Source of the DNA: Hypomyces perniciosus
Lineage: Eukaryota > Ascomycota > Sordariomycetes > Hypocreales > Hypocreaceae
DNA length: 64,000 bases
Reading direction: 5' to 3'
NCBI GenBank assembly: GCA_008477525.1
Contig: SPDT01000001.1
Coordinates: forward strand, 2,852,001 to 2,916,000
The notes beneath the pieces are model-generated. The model was not told where the DNA came from, made no database searches, and saw only the letters and a list, made by a program, of their open reading frames with translations. Both the position numbers and the translations under genes were made by a program. Positions 1 through 13,200 of this stretch are shown one piece after another (within the stretch, counting starts at the first letter, position 1; every line of letters begins with the position of its first letter).

Positions 1-1
1 C

Positions 2-406
2 ACCCGCAAGACCCGTGTCATCGCCGTCGCTTACCACCCTTCCAACAACGAGCTGGTCCGCACCAACACCCTGACCCGCAGCGCCGTTGTCCAGATCGAC
101 GCCGCTCCCTTCCGACAGTGGTACGAGGCCCACTACGGCCAGAGCATCGGCCGAAGACGCCAGAAGGCCCAGGCCGTCAAGGAGGGCAAGGAGGTTGAGG
201 AGACCAAGAAGAGCAAGTCCGTTGAGAAGAAGCAGGCTGCCCGATTCGCCGCCACTGGCAAGGTCGAGTCCGCTGTTGAGAAGCAGTTCGAGGCTGGTCG
301 TCTGTACGCCGTTGTCTCCAGCCGACCTGGCCAGTCCGGTCGCTGCGACGGATACATCTTGGAGGGTGAGGAGCTGGCTTTCTACCAGAAGAAGCTGCAC
401 AAGTAA
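2..406 (+). CDS. RPS8: 40S ribosomal protein eS8 (3' part)
   Basis: Small-subunit ribosomal protein eS8, a component of the cytosolic 40S particle. The frame is open from the window edge to TAA at 404-406, giving the last 134 residues; the start and first exons lie off the left edge. It contains the family's TRKTRVIAVAYHPSNNELVR stretch, the QWYEAHYGQSIGRRR block, a lysine-rich insert typical of fungal eS8, and the conserved C-terminus ending FYQKKLHK. Codon use is strongly C-ending, as expected of a highly expressed gene. The next gene is convergent. Confidence 0.95.
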   Translation, partial: TRKTRVIAVAYHPSNNELVRTNTLTRSAVVQIDAAPFRQWYEAHYGQSIGRRRQKAQAVKEGKEVEETKKSKSVEKKQAARFAATGKVESAVEKQFEAGRLYAVVSSRPGQSGRCDGYILEGEELAFYQKKLHK

Positions 407-1102
407 ACGGTGGTTGTGGGGAAGTATGTGCTGGTGGTTGTGACCCCTTGGTATGGTGTTCAAGGATTTCTCGTTGTCTTGGGCATTTTCAGGGCATGAA
501 GAGCTTTTCATATAAAGCATCGGAACGGGTCCATAGGGAAATGAAAAACTTTCGTGCAATGATATAAATTCATGTTGCTTTCACTTAGTATGATAATGAG
601 ACATGAAAACCAAACGTGACCCATCTTCAGCGGATCACCACCATCTTCGGCGACACCCTTTATGCTACGTAGGAATAGGCCTTCACACAAAACAGGTCCA
701 AGACCAAAGAAAGAAAAACGCCTCAAGGTGCTCATGTTGACTGTTCCATCACGTCCTCTTGCTTGATTCGACAAAAGACAGCCTTTTCTTTCACCCTATT
801 ATCAGGTTCTTTTTTTTTTCTCTGAGGAATATCGGAACATGCATGCCATAATGCTGTCAGAGTTTCTTTCCCAAGTCCTCCATTTCATCACCGGCCAGCC
901 GACCGGGAGTTGCTGCGCCAAATCACTTCAAAAAGAAAAAAACTCCCGACTTTTCGATAGAAGGAAAAAAGAAAACAGAAAGAGATGATCCCCATAAGAA
1001 TATCTTCGAGTGTTCCATGAATAATAGTCGTGATGCAAACAGAATGAAGAACAAACAAGTATCAATACAGAAGCCACGGCGGGCATGGTTGATGGAACAG
1101 GC
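407..1102. other. Convergent 3' spacer, RPS8 / RabGAP
   Basis: About 700 bases between two converging genes. It should carry both 3' UTRs. It is A/T-rich with poly-T and poly-A runs (for example around 810-820 and 930-945). I see no supported gene; the two short minus-strand reading frames here have no recognisable content. Confidence 0.6.
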
Positions 1103-3917
1103 CTAGGCAAACTGGCGCTTCAAATCTGTCCACTTGCGGCTGAGGGCCTCGTGCTGAGCATGGACCTAGAGATGATGGTTAGAGCTGGCGAACTTGACAG
1201 CCGATATCAAGGATAACTTACCTCGGCGTAGCGCAGCTTGGTCTGGACCAGCTCCTCTTCCAGCTCGGCTAGCTCCTTTTCTACCTTTTCATTTTCCAAG
1301 TGCACCTTTTCATTGCGCTTCATCAAGTCGTCACGTTCTAATTTCCAAGTTTCTTCGATTTCCAGAGGCTGCTTCTCAATCACCACTTTCAGTTCCTGAA
1401 CCTGAGCTTTGAGGGCCTCGTTCTCATCCTTAAGCTCATCGTTGTCGACCTTGGTATGGACAAGCTCGGTTGCCAGCGCAGCCTGCTCGCGATCGCTGAC
1501 CTCAACTCTCTCCTCGAGCTTCCGTAATTGAATGGCAAGGCTTTGGTTTGATGATCTGAGCTCTTGCAACTCGGCCTCGCGTTCTTTCTCCGCCTTTGTC
1601 TTTTCTTCCCATTCTGTGGTATAAGCCTTGAGCATTTCCGGCGAAATCTTTACCTCGCAAGCATCTCTGACCAGCTGGTCTGCCCTGTAAATTTCCTTGT
1701 CAATGCTGGAGCTGGAGCTACCAAAAAATCCGTTCTCTAGCAGACTTCCTTGACTTGGGTCTTTGTCGATATACACATCGAAGAGCTTATCTTTCAGATA
1801 GGTCGTAAGCTGTTGCATGTCAGAGATGCACAGCAGCGTCGTGGCATTCTTCTGCATCAACACAATTCCAAACCGTAGTATGGCGGACAGGCCCTCTGAA
1901 AAAATCAAGTCGTAGATCCTGAGCACAAGTTGAAGGGGAAAGCGGTAGGCAAAGAGTGTCAAGAACCACTGAGTGGCGTAGAGGTGAGGGGAGATGCCCC
2001 GTCGATGAAGATGGCAACACAGAGCAGGCTCTAGATCTTCCAGTAATCGCTCGAATTGGTACAAATGCCGGTGGAGACCGGGCATATCCTGAATAAAGAG
2101 ATCGCGCAAACCATAATGGTTCATCAGGCGGACAAGGAGGCAAAACGCCTCCTGTTCTGGCATCTATTTTCGAGTTAGCATGGCCAAAATGATACATCAA
2201 GGATACCGCCATCACTCACGTTGAATAGCAGTGGCATAATAAGGAAATTCATTCCCTGCGCATAGCTAACGCCTTCATCAAAAAGAGCATATGCTTTGCA
2301 AACGCCAAAGAGGCCATCCTGAAGCCCCGCAGCAGCTGCATACTTAGAATAGCTCGTACGGGCGCCGAGGTCGCGACGTATTACCTTCTCCAATCTTTGA
2401 AGAGCGGCCACATCTTCCTTGTCCTTGCGCTTCCGCTCGGCGACAGCTGCTGCTTGAGCTTTGGCAAGAGCTTCGCTGCTCTTTTCACCCTTTGGCGACG
2501 AGGTGTTATTCCCACCAGATTGGTCTGAGTGAACTGACGAGGCGGATGACGCTACGCCATCGCCGCTCTGAACGCTGAGGTTACCATTACTTAGACTGCT
2601 TGCTGTCGTGCTGTTGCTCTGTCGATGCTTTTCCTTCTCTGTCCCCCGTGCAAGAAGATCCCTGTAAACTCCCTCCAAATCCTCGTTTTTGCTTTGTGCC
2701 AGTACCTGCCAAATGACTCCACGGATGGCACTGGGTATGCCCGTAGCGATGGCTTTGTTCAGCTCCTCTGCGCTTGATCGTGCCACGGCAGCTGGTCCTT
2801 CATAAACAACGGATTGCCAAAGGTCCCAATCCACTTGGGACTCTGGCAAAGCCGAAGGCCCTGCATTGATACCGGATGCGGTCCCAGGCGCCAAGCTGCT
2901 ATTGGGAGGTGGGACAGGAGATGTAGGTGGTATATCCAATGGCAGTTCTTCCCCGTTTGTTTTGGCGACGCTCGACTTGTCTTCAGTGCTTATGGCAAGT
3001 GGAATGCCCGCCTCCTGCTGCATCCGAAGCACCTTAAACCGGTCTTTGAGACTGTTGCGACTTGATCTACTGTCTGCTTCCCCCTCTTTGTCCTCATCAA
3101 GCCTACTCAGCATCATCTCGGGGTTGCTGGTCATAGTGGCGATGGAGCTGGCGGTGTTCCTTCTAGCGGACACTGGAGGTGCGGGGGCTGAAATGCTGTC
3201 CCTTTCCTTGCTCGAGTTTCGAGAAAGCCAGGAAAAGGGGCTCGTCAGTTTCCGACCCGGCGGCTGGGGGGCTGGAGCTGGAGGTTGGGCTGGAGGAGGT
3301 GGTGGTGGTGCCATCGTGCCGGCAGCAGGAGCTGGGCTTTTCAATGGTGATTCGGCGGAAGGAGACCAAGGCATCGACGGGAATGCATTTGTGATACTAC
3401 CTAGCGATATCGTTTTACTGGGCTGCCCCTTTTCAGAGGGGCTCATTGGCTCTGTACGGCAATTAGTGACTTCCAAGCGCAAAGCACTTTGGAGACGGTT
3501 TTGAGAGGCGTACCCTGTGGCTGTGGTGCATCGTCATCTAGATTGACGTTGTCGAGGTTCGAGGTATTCGATATGCGGTAGGAGAGTGGTGTTGAGCCTC
3601 GTCGAGGCTCTGCTTCGTCGTCTGCCGAGGCGGCTTTCTCGTCGAGGGTGTCCTCATTGTCTGCGTCCTCTGACGGTGGTGGTTTTGTGGTGGACACAGA
3701 TCTCTTAGTCAGGGATCGCACAGAGGTAGCATCGATGGCGTCCTCAAAAGTTTCCTGCTCGGCAGCCTGTCTCCATTAGCCTTCTTTCCTTGTTGCGCTA
3801 TGAGCTCGCTGGGGAGGTCATTCGACATACGGCATCCGAGTCGGATTTCGAGATGGACGGGCGCCTCTCCTTCTCCTGTGGCACCTCAGGCGAGACAACA
3901 TCATCCTGCTGCGACAT
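1103..3917 (-). CDS. TBC-domain Rab GTPase-activating protein (Gyp5-like)
   Basis: Five exons: 3831-3917, 3514-3766, 2220-3451, 1222-2163, 1103-1165 (858 aa). All junctions keep frame, for example MPLLFN joined to MPEQEAFCLL across the 2164-2219 intron. The TBC domain spans roughly residues 345-640. It has the arginine-finger region IRRDLGART and the glutamine-finger motif YAQGMNF, so both catalytic fingers of a RabGAP are present. Residues 1-340 are Ser/Pro-rich and probably disordered, including a poly-proline run. Residues 690-830 form a charged coiled coil that ends in a short 20-residue last exon. This layout matches the fungal Gyp5/Gyl1 group, which acts on Ypt1/Sec4-type Rabs in ER-to-Golgi and exocytic transport. 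The TBC assignment is secure; the Gyp5 orthology is inferred from domain order. Confidence 0.88.
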
Positions 3918-6900
3918 GGCTCCCTCGATGCTTCGCTGGATTCTGGAGGATGTTGCAAGGAATGTCGATAGTTGCCCCTCAACAGCAAGCCATCAACGTG
4001 CTTTATTTAGATCGGCGTGGATCGATGTCGCTGTCCAAGGGTACGCAGTAGAGAGTAGAATGCTCAGTAACGGTGGCTAATTTGGGTGTTAATGCGGATT
4101 TGATGCAACAGGTTACAAGTTCCTTGGACAGAAGAGAGTTCGTTTTGGAAGAAATTCCAGAGGTGGGAGTGACGCTGGCTCCTCCCTATTGGTATGTTCA
4201 AAAAAGGAAGCTTGGAGGTTAAGTTGTCTCAGGGAGTAGTACGAGTATGGAGAATCCAAGGTACGTATCTCCCAAGTACGGAGTACGAGTATCCAGCGTG
4301 CAGGCCGCCAAATGGTACGATCCCTAGAGCCCTGGATCAGTGACCGCCGCCAACAACAGTGGTGCGTAGGTGGCTCATGGGGGCTGTTAGTGGACCTTTT
4401 AGCGCCTAGCGGGCGCTCATTAAGAGGTCGGCGCCAGGGGTGTTTCATGCAATGGGTACGAAGTACAAGTACATACTAGCTAGAGGCTCTGAGGCGAAAT
4501 TGTTAGGCTCCAGCATGCTGTGGGTGTTGACGAGGGTCGCGTGCTTTATTTGAATTGCCAACAACAGCATTGCGCTCCGATCCGGGACGGACTGACATCC
4601 CCCCTATCTCTCTTTTACATACCTTCCACTCTGGGATTATGCGGGCGGATATCGTATTGGTGGTCTCTTGGGGAGGACCAGCAGACGTAGATAATTAGTC
4701 AACGGCCCGATTCCAGAACGATGGACTGCCAACATCTTGGTCCCTTGATTCCCATGGGAGACATCAGCCCAAGAATGCACTACTTTGTATTATTGGAAGA
4801 GTGAGTATCTGATGACTTGAGCATTCCATTGGTTCTCGAACAATGTTGGGCCCTCTTTAGCCACGCGTTTCACCACGGCTTGTTTCAGAAACTGCCGATG
4901 GGGCCGTCTTGGATCCAACGATAAAGGGCGCCCTCAACCACGAAATTGATGGGAAATGGTGTTCTTGGTCTTCGATGACTTGGCGGTATGCTCAGGTTTT
5001 GGTGGCTCCAACCCTACATACAGAAACTTGAGCCATTCATATCTACGAAGTAACTCTTCTCTTTTTGGTTGTCGGCTTAGTTGCCATCCAGCGGAAGCAA
5101 GGGCCGACCCTCTAGACCCCTGACCTTGTGTGTACCTACTAAAGGTACTACGGAGTACGAAGTAATGGTAATAGTACTAATAGCACTACTCCGTACACTC
5201 CGTAAGTATTTTGCTGATTCCTCGCCGCCAAAAACGACCTGCATAACTAAAATTTTCATGTCAAGGATAATATTGAATAGATTGAAGAATCTTCTCAGTT
5301 CAGGTGGCATTTCGAACCAGTACTACTTCGTATTACTTGGTAAATACTATTCCATAGGTAGTCCAGGAACAAAGATAGTGGCTTATTATCCAGCACCCCT
5401 CATTTCTTATCACCAGCCATCACAAACCGCCTTCATACATAGAATGGAGATACTTAAATGCATATTGGTAAAGGTGAGATGAATCGATGAATTTGGACCT
5501 AAATACTGGAAACTCTGAATAGGGCGAGGCTTTCTTATTTCCTAATTTTATAAAGCTCAACAATCATTTTAAGATACTCGTAGGTTATATCGTTGCCCAG
5601 GAAGCGGTGGCTGGAAGGTGGAGGTACTTCAGATTCTGTTACTACTACTAGTACTATCACTCACTGTCTTGAACTTTGTGGTGAAGGATTTTTAGCACTG
5701 AACCATGTCTCTTAACAACAAAAGGGCTGTAAATCCGCCAAGCCCACCATCATCACCATAGATAAGACCGAGCCTGTCTCTTAATCACCGGTAGATATCT
5801 ACCAGCTGTACAGAGACTTCTAAAGACATTAACACGCTGTCATCATGTTGGATCCAACAGCTACCCGGTAGCAATTATTTTTACTTACGGTAGTGGTCTA
5901 AGCGCCAATGTGGGACCCTAGCCACGGATTGAGATGTTAGGTTGCCAGAAGCATCAGCATTGTATTATTAACCAACTACTACTACTAGTATTATTGCTCC
6001 ATAAAAGTATTATAATAATGGTAAATTGACAGGCGATATCATTATCAAAGTACAAAGTACAGTGCATAACGAACAAGAATAATAACAAAAACACAAAGCA
6101 TAGCAATAACAAGCTACTAGGTACCTATGCATGTAAATAACCTCGGTCCAAAATACGAAGCTGTGTCTAAACTCTAAGTTCGATCCACAAACGCCAGTTC
6201 TTGACCACAATGCGACGAAATCTTGCCGTCATCCAAGTCGTGAAGTTTCAGACCAGCCATCAAGCTGAGGCTTGTGCACAGGTACGCCACCAGGCTGGTA
6301 CAGTGCTAGCACTCTACTCGTAGTGGCTTAGCAGACCAGCAAAACCGCCGGAAGGATAATCCGGTGCCCCCCAACACAGTGCCATCCATCTGCCGCTGCT
6401 GCTGGAGGAAGCATGTACGAAGTACCCCATTCGATTACCTGAATGGAGGACGTCCAGGAGTACGAAGTACCTCCCGCCACCATTCACCCCCCCAGCAAAG
6501 CGGGACCGTCACTGAGGTCACCACCTAAAAGCAGCTCGCACTCACAGCAGCACCACAAAGCACCACCGCACCGCACCAGACACCTATTACGCAGAGGCCC
6601 ACCTGCCTGCACCTGTCGACCTGACGTTTTGACATCCAGCACGCTTTTTCCCTCCCAACAACAACAACCCTCTTTCTCCCCACCTCCGCCCTGCCTTTGT
6701 ACGCTTGGGAGGATCGCGACTCGTCCTTCAAGAGCTGGCTGGTATACCGTTTTGCCCCTCCGGCACCCCTCTCGGTGCCTCTTTCGACGCTTCGGAGCAG
6801 CTGTTCGAGGACGACTGCACTCGTCCAAGAACTTTAGTTCCCGAGCTCCATCCGCGGGCCTCTTTCATCCAACGCGACGACAGTGCACTTCCTGCTGGCA

Positions 6901-7216
6901 CATTTCTGCAAGGAGCGCCATCCGGGACTGTGTTTTGAGCGGCTTTCGGTGACGGACGACCATATTTGACAACTTCTGCCGCCTCAGCTGGAAAAGGTGG
7001 TTGCTGCCCGCACTCAGCAGTCCTGTTGAGTTCGCCCAGAGCTGCAGCCTTCCCACCAAGACCTCAAGCTGCAAACCTTCGAGGTAGGGCCAGAAGCTGT
7101 CCAACTAGGGGACACTACAACTCTGCAAGCAGCGCTGTCGCGCCGGCGGACAGTCCGACTGTAGTGGAGGGGGAGTTTGCTTTCGTTTCTGCGGCTCTGC
7201 CGCTCTCGTTCTCATC
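3918..7216. other. 3.3-kb spacer between divergent RabGAP and TOM1
   Basis: Divergent promoter region without a supported gene. The left part is A/T-rich and carries several copies of the 9-base words TACGGAGTA and TACGAAGTA (4277, 5149, 5156, 5187, 6416, 6461) plus TACTACTAGTA-like runs near 5640 and 5980. From about 6480 it becomes C/T- and CA-rich, which suits a long 5' leader of the HECT ligase gene. Several overlapping reading frames occur in 6440-7320 on both strands. Their composition is proline/serine/arginine filler and none resembles a protein family. Confidence 0.55.
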
Positions 7217-10200
7217 ATGGGCAAGATTACCAAGGCGATGCAGCCCAAGCACCGGGAGACTCTGGTACGTTGCGTCCTCTATTTTGGCTTTTCAAGCGGG
7301 TTATCCATGGTTCCACAGATATTAACAAAATCTTCTTTGAATAGTCTCCTTGGCTCAAAGGCTACGTCGAGTCTGCATCCACAGCCCCATTGCCCCTCTT
7401 GCCACAACACCTTGCCGATTTTCCATCAAGATGGCCGTTCGGACGAGGCGACCTCTATCACTGGATCCCTCTACTGAACAGGTTCGACAGCGTGCTGGAA
7501 AATTTCTGCAGGATCTACAAGTTGAATGAAGGGCCCCAGCAGCGCGACTTCGGTTGCGACCTACTGCTTAACCATGTCAAGGACTCGGCATTCCATGGTG
7601 AAAAGCAGTGGGATATGGACCAGCTGGCGCAGCTTGGATTTCCTGCAGATGGCGATAGGCAGCTGATCGAGGCCGTTTTAAGATTTACTCGTATGCTACT
7701 GGAACACTGCGGAAATCGCAGCATCTACGCTAGCAGTGCCCACCTCAATGATCTTTTGAACTGCACATCCCCATCCATTCTCATCGCAACACTTCAAGTG
7801 GGTTCAGAGTTGGCACAAAGATACCAGGCGTCTGTGAAGCGCATAGGAAGCGCCTCTAGACATATCAGCGCTGCACTCCTCGCAAATCACTACAACATCG
7901 ACCTCGACCGTGTCCAACTAGTGGCCTTGCCATTTGTCAAAACCCCAATCTTCAGCCTCTCAGATCCCACCCCCACTACTACCCCTGTTTCTACATCCAA
8001 GGGGAAAGATAAGGTATTGGGTAGCAGTAGTGGTAGGAACGCAGCCACCATGCATGCCAACGACTTACTCTCCATTGCTACATCGGATGACAAACGGTGG
8101 AATGGTTGGGGTGACGTTAAGGTCTCATACTATCCGCAAGACTCTGCATCAGCCCATCATGATACTCCAGCAGATCCAGGACGCTCGTCTTTGCCATCGA
8201 CACCGACGCCATTACGCCGGAGTTCTACTATGAACCCGCAACATACCCCCAAGGCTCGGAATGTAGCAGGCGACGACTCCTCCCCTATTGGGCCCCGGAC
8301 TCCGGCTATTGCAGATGACCATTCGACGTCAGGGCAAAAGTCCTTCGAGCTACCTCAGTCGGTAGTAAACTCCAACTCGATTTACGACCTTGTTAGTCGG
8401 TGTCCTAGTGACATGCCTCCGGCCGCTAGATACGAGGTGTTCCATCGTTTGAGGGTTGCCAAAGCACTTACGGGTTCTCAGGAGTCGCGTCAGCAAATCC
8501 TAGCAATCCGGTTGCTGGCAGTCATCAACTTGGCATATATCCACACCGAATCTAACTTTGTCGAGAAAGTCCTTCGCCAGGACATCGACGAAACCCGCCG
8601 ATTCCAACTGGTGTATCAACTTGCGGAACTCATCCACCCGTCTGCTGATGGTAGACTTGACGTGCCTTTATGGCTACAAACCATTTCTCTTGCGCTTCTC
8701 GAGGCTGTTTCGAGCTTCAACGCCAGATGCCAAGATGTGTTGTCTTCCTTAAATGCCAATGTCAACCATGGTATTCTTCTCTACGTTATCAGGAAGGCGG
8801 TCGCTGGGATGGGTGAGAGTCACAATGGTGACGACAGTGACCAGGTCACCGAGGTCGATGAATGGCGCAACAACCTATTTTCTCTTACGCTGCATTTGTC
8901 AATGGCTACACGTGTAGGCAGTGAGATGGTCTCTGCTGGTTTGATGGATATTCTCGTTGAGATCCTCAATATTCGCTCGATTATCGCTCAGCGACATCAC
9001 TCAATGGTCCTTGCCTTTCTGGACGGCCTGGTTTGGACTTATCCAAATGCTTTCACTGCCTTTTTCAATGCCGATGGCCTGGATGCCGTGGCCAAATTGG
9101 TCGTAGACACAGTTACGGAAGCCCGTGCGTTATTGCAATCATCCAAAGGCATCAAACCCGATCAACAGTCAGGCGCCGTGGACTACGAAATCCCATACTA
9201 CCAACAACAAACCTTGAAATGGTTGCTGAAATTCATCCATCATATCATGTCTAACTCATATAGCTATGGTGGCAACACGGATCGTCTTCTGCGAAACCTT
9301 GCTGAAAAGTCGGATCTGTTGGCGAATTTGAGAGATATCATAGACGACAAGAAGAGTTTTGGTTCTGTAGTCTGGACTAATTCGGTGACTATACTGAGCG
9401 ACTTCATCAACAACGACCCCACGAGCTTTGCCGCCATATCTGAGTCCGGTATGATCAAGACCTATCTGGAGGCTATTACGGGGCGGCCACTCCCTGAGGT
9501 TCAGAGGGGAGGACAGAAGCAACGCGATCCAGAGGATGAAGAATCAGATTCCTCCGACGGTTCAGCTATCGCATCCATCATGGTCCAAGATGACCGACCA
9601 CATCCCCCTACCGAAGAAATGATTCGGCAAACACAAGGACGGGCTGTTGCTACGGGTATTCTTGCTTCTTCAGATGCCATTAGTGTTGTGCCCCAGGTAC
9701 TGAATTCCATTTCTCTCAATAACGAAGGCATGAAGATGGTGATTGCCTCCAGAGCACTTGAGAGTTTCCTGGAGATTTTTGAAAGTCCTGCTCATGTGAA
9801 ATGTCTGGAGGCGGATATCGACCTATCAGCCAACCTTGGAGCGAGCTTTGATGAGCTTGCACGTCATCATCCCTCACTCCGGACGTCGATATCGAACGCT
9901 ATCATCGATATGGTCGCACGCATCCGTATGCTGGGCATCGAGAAGGCTCGAACCGCAGGTTGGGGAGCCAAGTTGCTTGCTATTAGCAAGCTCAGGGGCA
10001 GTGCTGCTCATGAGCCGTCTCAAGGTGTCAAAGAATCCAAGGCATCGGAAGCAGTCGACGTCGACATGTCTGATGCCGTCATGTCCCAGGAGATGGATCC
10101 CGAAAAGAGCATTGGGCCCAACCTAGAGTCTCCCGAAGAGTCGTTCGTACCATACGTCTATTCGCTCGCCAACTTCCTTAACGCTTGTTGCGCCAATAAC

Positions 10201-13200
10201 CTTCTGAAAAGCAATTTTGTTGACAAGGGTGGGATTGAGCTGGTTCTTGATATTTGCCAGTCGCCTAGCCTTCCGGTCACTTTTGGTGACTCCATGGCTT
10301 CGAGGATTCTGGCTCCAACCGTTACGCTGCTGATCGAACAATCCCCAGTCCGAGGTCTCCCATCACTTCTTCAGCGCGCGCAGTCTGCTATCGACATATT
10401 GAAACCATTAGCAACAAAAACCGAGGCCTTACCTCCTTACTTTGGCCCGTTTTTGACACCCGACCTGGGTGTTGTATACAGCGATTCGGAAGCCGCAGAG
10501 ATCGTCGCGAGTGGTACCAAAATTGTGAAAGCCCTCCTGAACGCCCAGACATTTATCAAGATTATATCTGACTGCTTCCCATCTTCGAGGTCGAACACCC
10601 TGCAGTTTTACCCTGTTAATGTTTTTGATTACTACTTGACCTTGGTAAAATCAATAGGCCCTTTGCTTCGTGGAGTCTTGGCCGAGGAAGCGGGTGAGCT
10701 TACAGCAGTCCCGCAACATTGGTCTCTTAGACGCCATTCACCTCCCGCCGATGGCCACTCAAGGGGCAACAACAACGACGCTGAAGGCGACGATACTTCC
10801 CTGCCGGACGTTCTAAACAGTACTGATAGCTGGAGACCTAGTGATGGGTCGAATAGCTCTGGTACTCCTCGTCCGACAGAGCAGGAGCAAGCCAGTCCCC
10901 GTTTTCAGAACTATGAAACTCTCCGAATCCTCCTCCACCCTATGATTCCGACTTCATTCCCCCTTTTCCAGACTCTGGGCAAAGCATTACTTCCTCGTCG
11001 TGAGACAACTCATGACCCGTATCCACGACCACGCCACCTCGAAATTGCGAAGGCACTTGCTGATACTGTTCTTGATCACTTGGCACCATCCGTGGCAACC
11101 CCTGAGCCAACATCTAAAGATTTCCACTATTGGATCATCATGCTGCATACCATTCACGAAATGTTAATTGACCACCGTAAGTTGAATTCCGCCTTATGTT
11201 GTTATTGGTACTAATGGAGCAGCAGCGTCGTCTCGTCAAAGCGACCGATCAAATGTACAACTCATCTTGCCTGTTCTCCTTGCTTTCAAAGAAGAAAATG
11301 GGCTGGAAGTACTGAACTCAATGCTGCGTGTCTTCGCCAGTGCCGTCCGGAGCGCCGCCAATAGCACCCCTGACGAATCCTCGAAATCCAAAGTTGCTGC
11401 CTTCGGTCTCAAGAAGATCCTGGATTTGTACTTCATCTTGATAAATGGAAAGTACATCTCAGATGCAGGCTCCTCTGTTAATCTTCACCGGCAAACAGAT
11501 CGATCCCGATATGTTCAAAGTGTTCATACTCAGATTGTTGTCGAGTTTCGCGCAGCCATATTGCCTGCTGTGATGGAACTTTGGGACTCAGACTTCGTGG
11601 AAAAGGTGCCAAATCAGACTGTGAAGCGGATTGTGGACATTCTCAAGATGATTTCCACTACTGAAAACGAACTCCAGTTCATACCGAAGGATAAGGTGAG
11701 TACATCGCTTCCTTAACATATTTGGACAGAGTATATCTGACTTGTCAAGGTTCCGTTCGTCCTATTCAAGTATACAGATGCACGCTTCAACTGGCAGGCG
11801 GCTCAGGATGCTGCTGATGATTTGTTGAATGCTGGCTTTGATGATAGCTTGGTGCATGAAGCTATATTCAGAGCCAACGGCAATGGTACCATTGCTCGCG
11901 AGTACTGTCGCGCTCACATGGCTGGCTTAGCTGGCCCACGGAATCCGATCCCCCCTGAGGATGCAGACACTTCAGCACTAGCGGGAGCCATAACCCCGAC
12001 AGATGGTCAGGATGAAGGTGGAGCAGGTGCATCTGATGCTGATCGCATGTCAATAGACGCACTGAACATCCCCGGCGAGAGTCTGGGAGATCTGGTTGAT
12101 CGCTCTTTCCAGGCTGAAGGTGAAGCTAGGGAGGGTACGAGCAGTGGGTCACAATCCAAGCCAGCTGCACCGACGCCAGCTACCGGGGAGGAGGGCTCAA
12201 GCGAGCGGCCAACAGCAGCTCAATATCTGGCCATCAAAGAGAGTCTCGACAATCAGCGATCAAGACTCCGTGAGAATCTTATTGCCCAATGTCTAGACGT
12301 GATCCGCGCTCACCCAGACACCGCGATAGAGGTGTCTGAACTCATTCACGCTGTTGCTCTGCGACATCAAAACAACACAGAGGCACAGGAAGAAGTCGGG
12401 TCAACTCTGACATTCGCGCTGTCATCACTTGCTCTTGATGAGGACGAGAAGAAGCACAATGGGAAATGTATAGCCGCGTATGCTCATCTTCTTGCCCTTT
12501 TACTTCAAGATGAGACATTCTTCGGGCGCAACATTGAGACTCTTCGCGAAAGGATTGGGGAGTATGTCGCTTTTCTCAAAACTCCACTTTCTGCATCCAC
12601 TGATGAGCTGCCCCCTTGGATCCCATTCATTTTACTGGTACTGGAGACTCTTCTGAGCCACGATGAGCGGCCGGTTGCCGTCCAGTGGAAGCCACCAAGA
12701 TCGCTGGATGAAGAGGTTACGGCTCCAATTGTTCAACTTAGGACCCCCTTGGTCGACGATGAACAGCGCTCTAACATTCTCGAATCACTATTGAATCTCC
12801 TTCCTCGCATTGGAAAGGAAGAGGTACTGGCAACAGCTGTCTTACGGGTTCTGGTCATCTTAACTCGCAGGCGCCACTTGGCAAAGCAAGTTGGGGAGAA
12901 GAAGAACCTGCAAAGACTGTTTCTCATGGCGAAGCAAATGTCTGGATCTGGATCCGAGCGTCTCAAGCAGACCAGACTGACCTCTCATCTTATCACTATT
13001 CTTCGCCATATTATTGAAGATGAGGAAATCATCAAGCAAGTCATGCGCGCAGAAATCAAGGCGGACATCCCGAACCTTCAACGCAATCAGCGCGGCCATC
13101 TCGATGTGTCTACTTATCTCCGAGCAATGTCACCGGTTGCCCTTCGGGCACCCGATTTGTTTGTGGAAGTAACCCATGAATTGCTGAAGTTTTCCAGATG

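Noticed and set aside
6443..7325. Overlapping plus- and minus-strand frames before TOM1
   Set aside because: Composition is Pro/Ser/Arg filler, frames overlap on both strands, and the region suits a C/T-rich leader.
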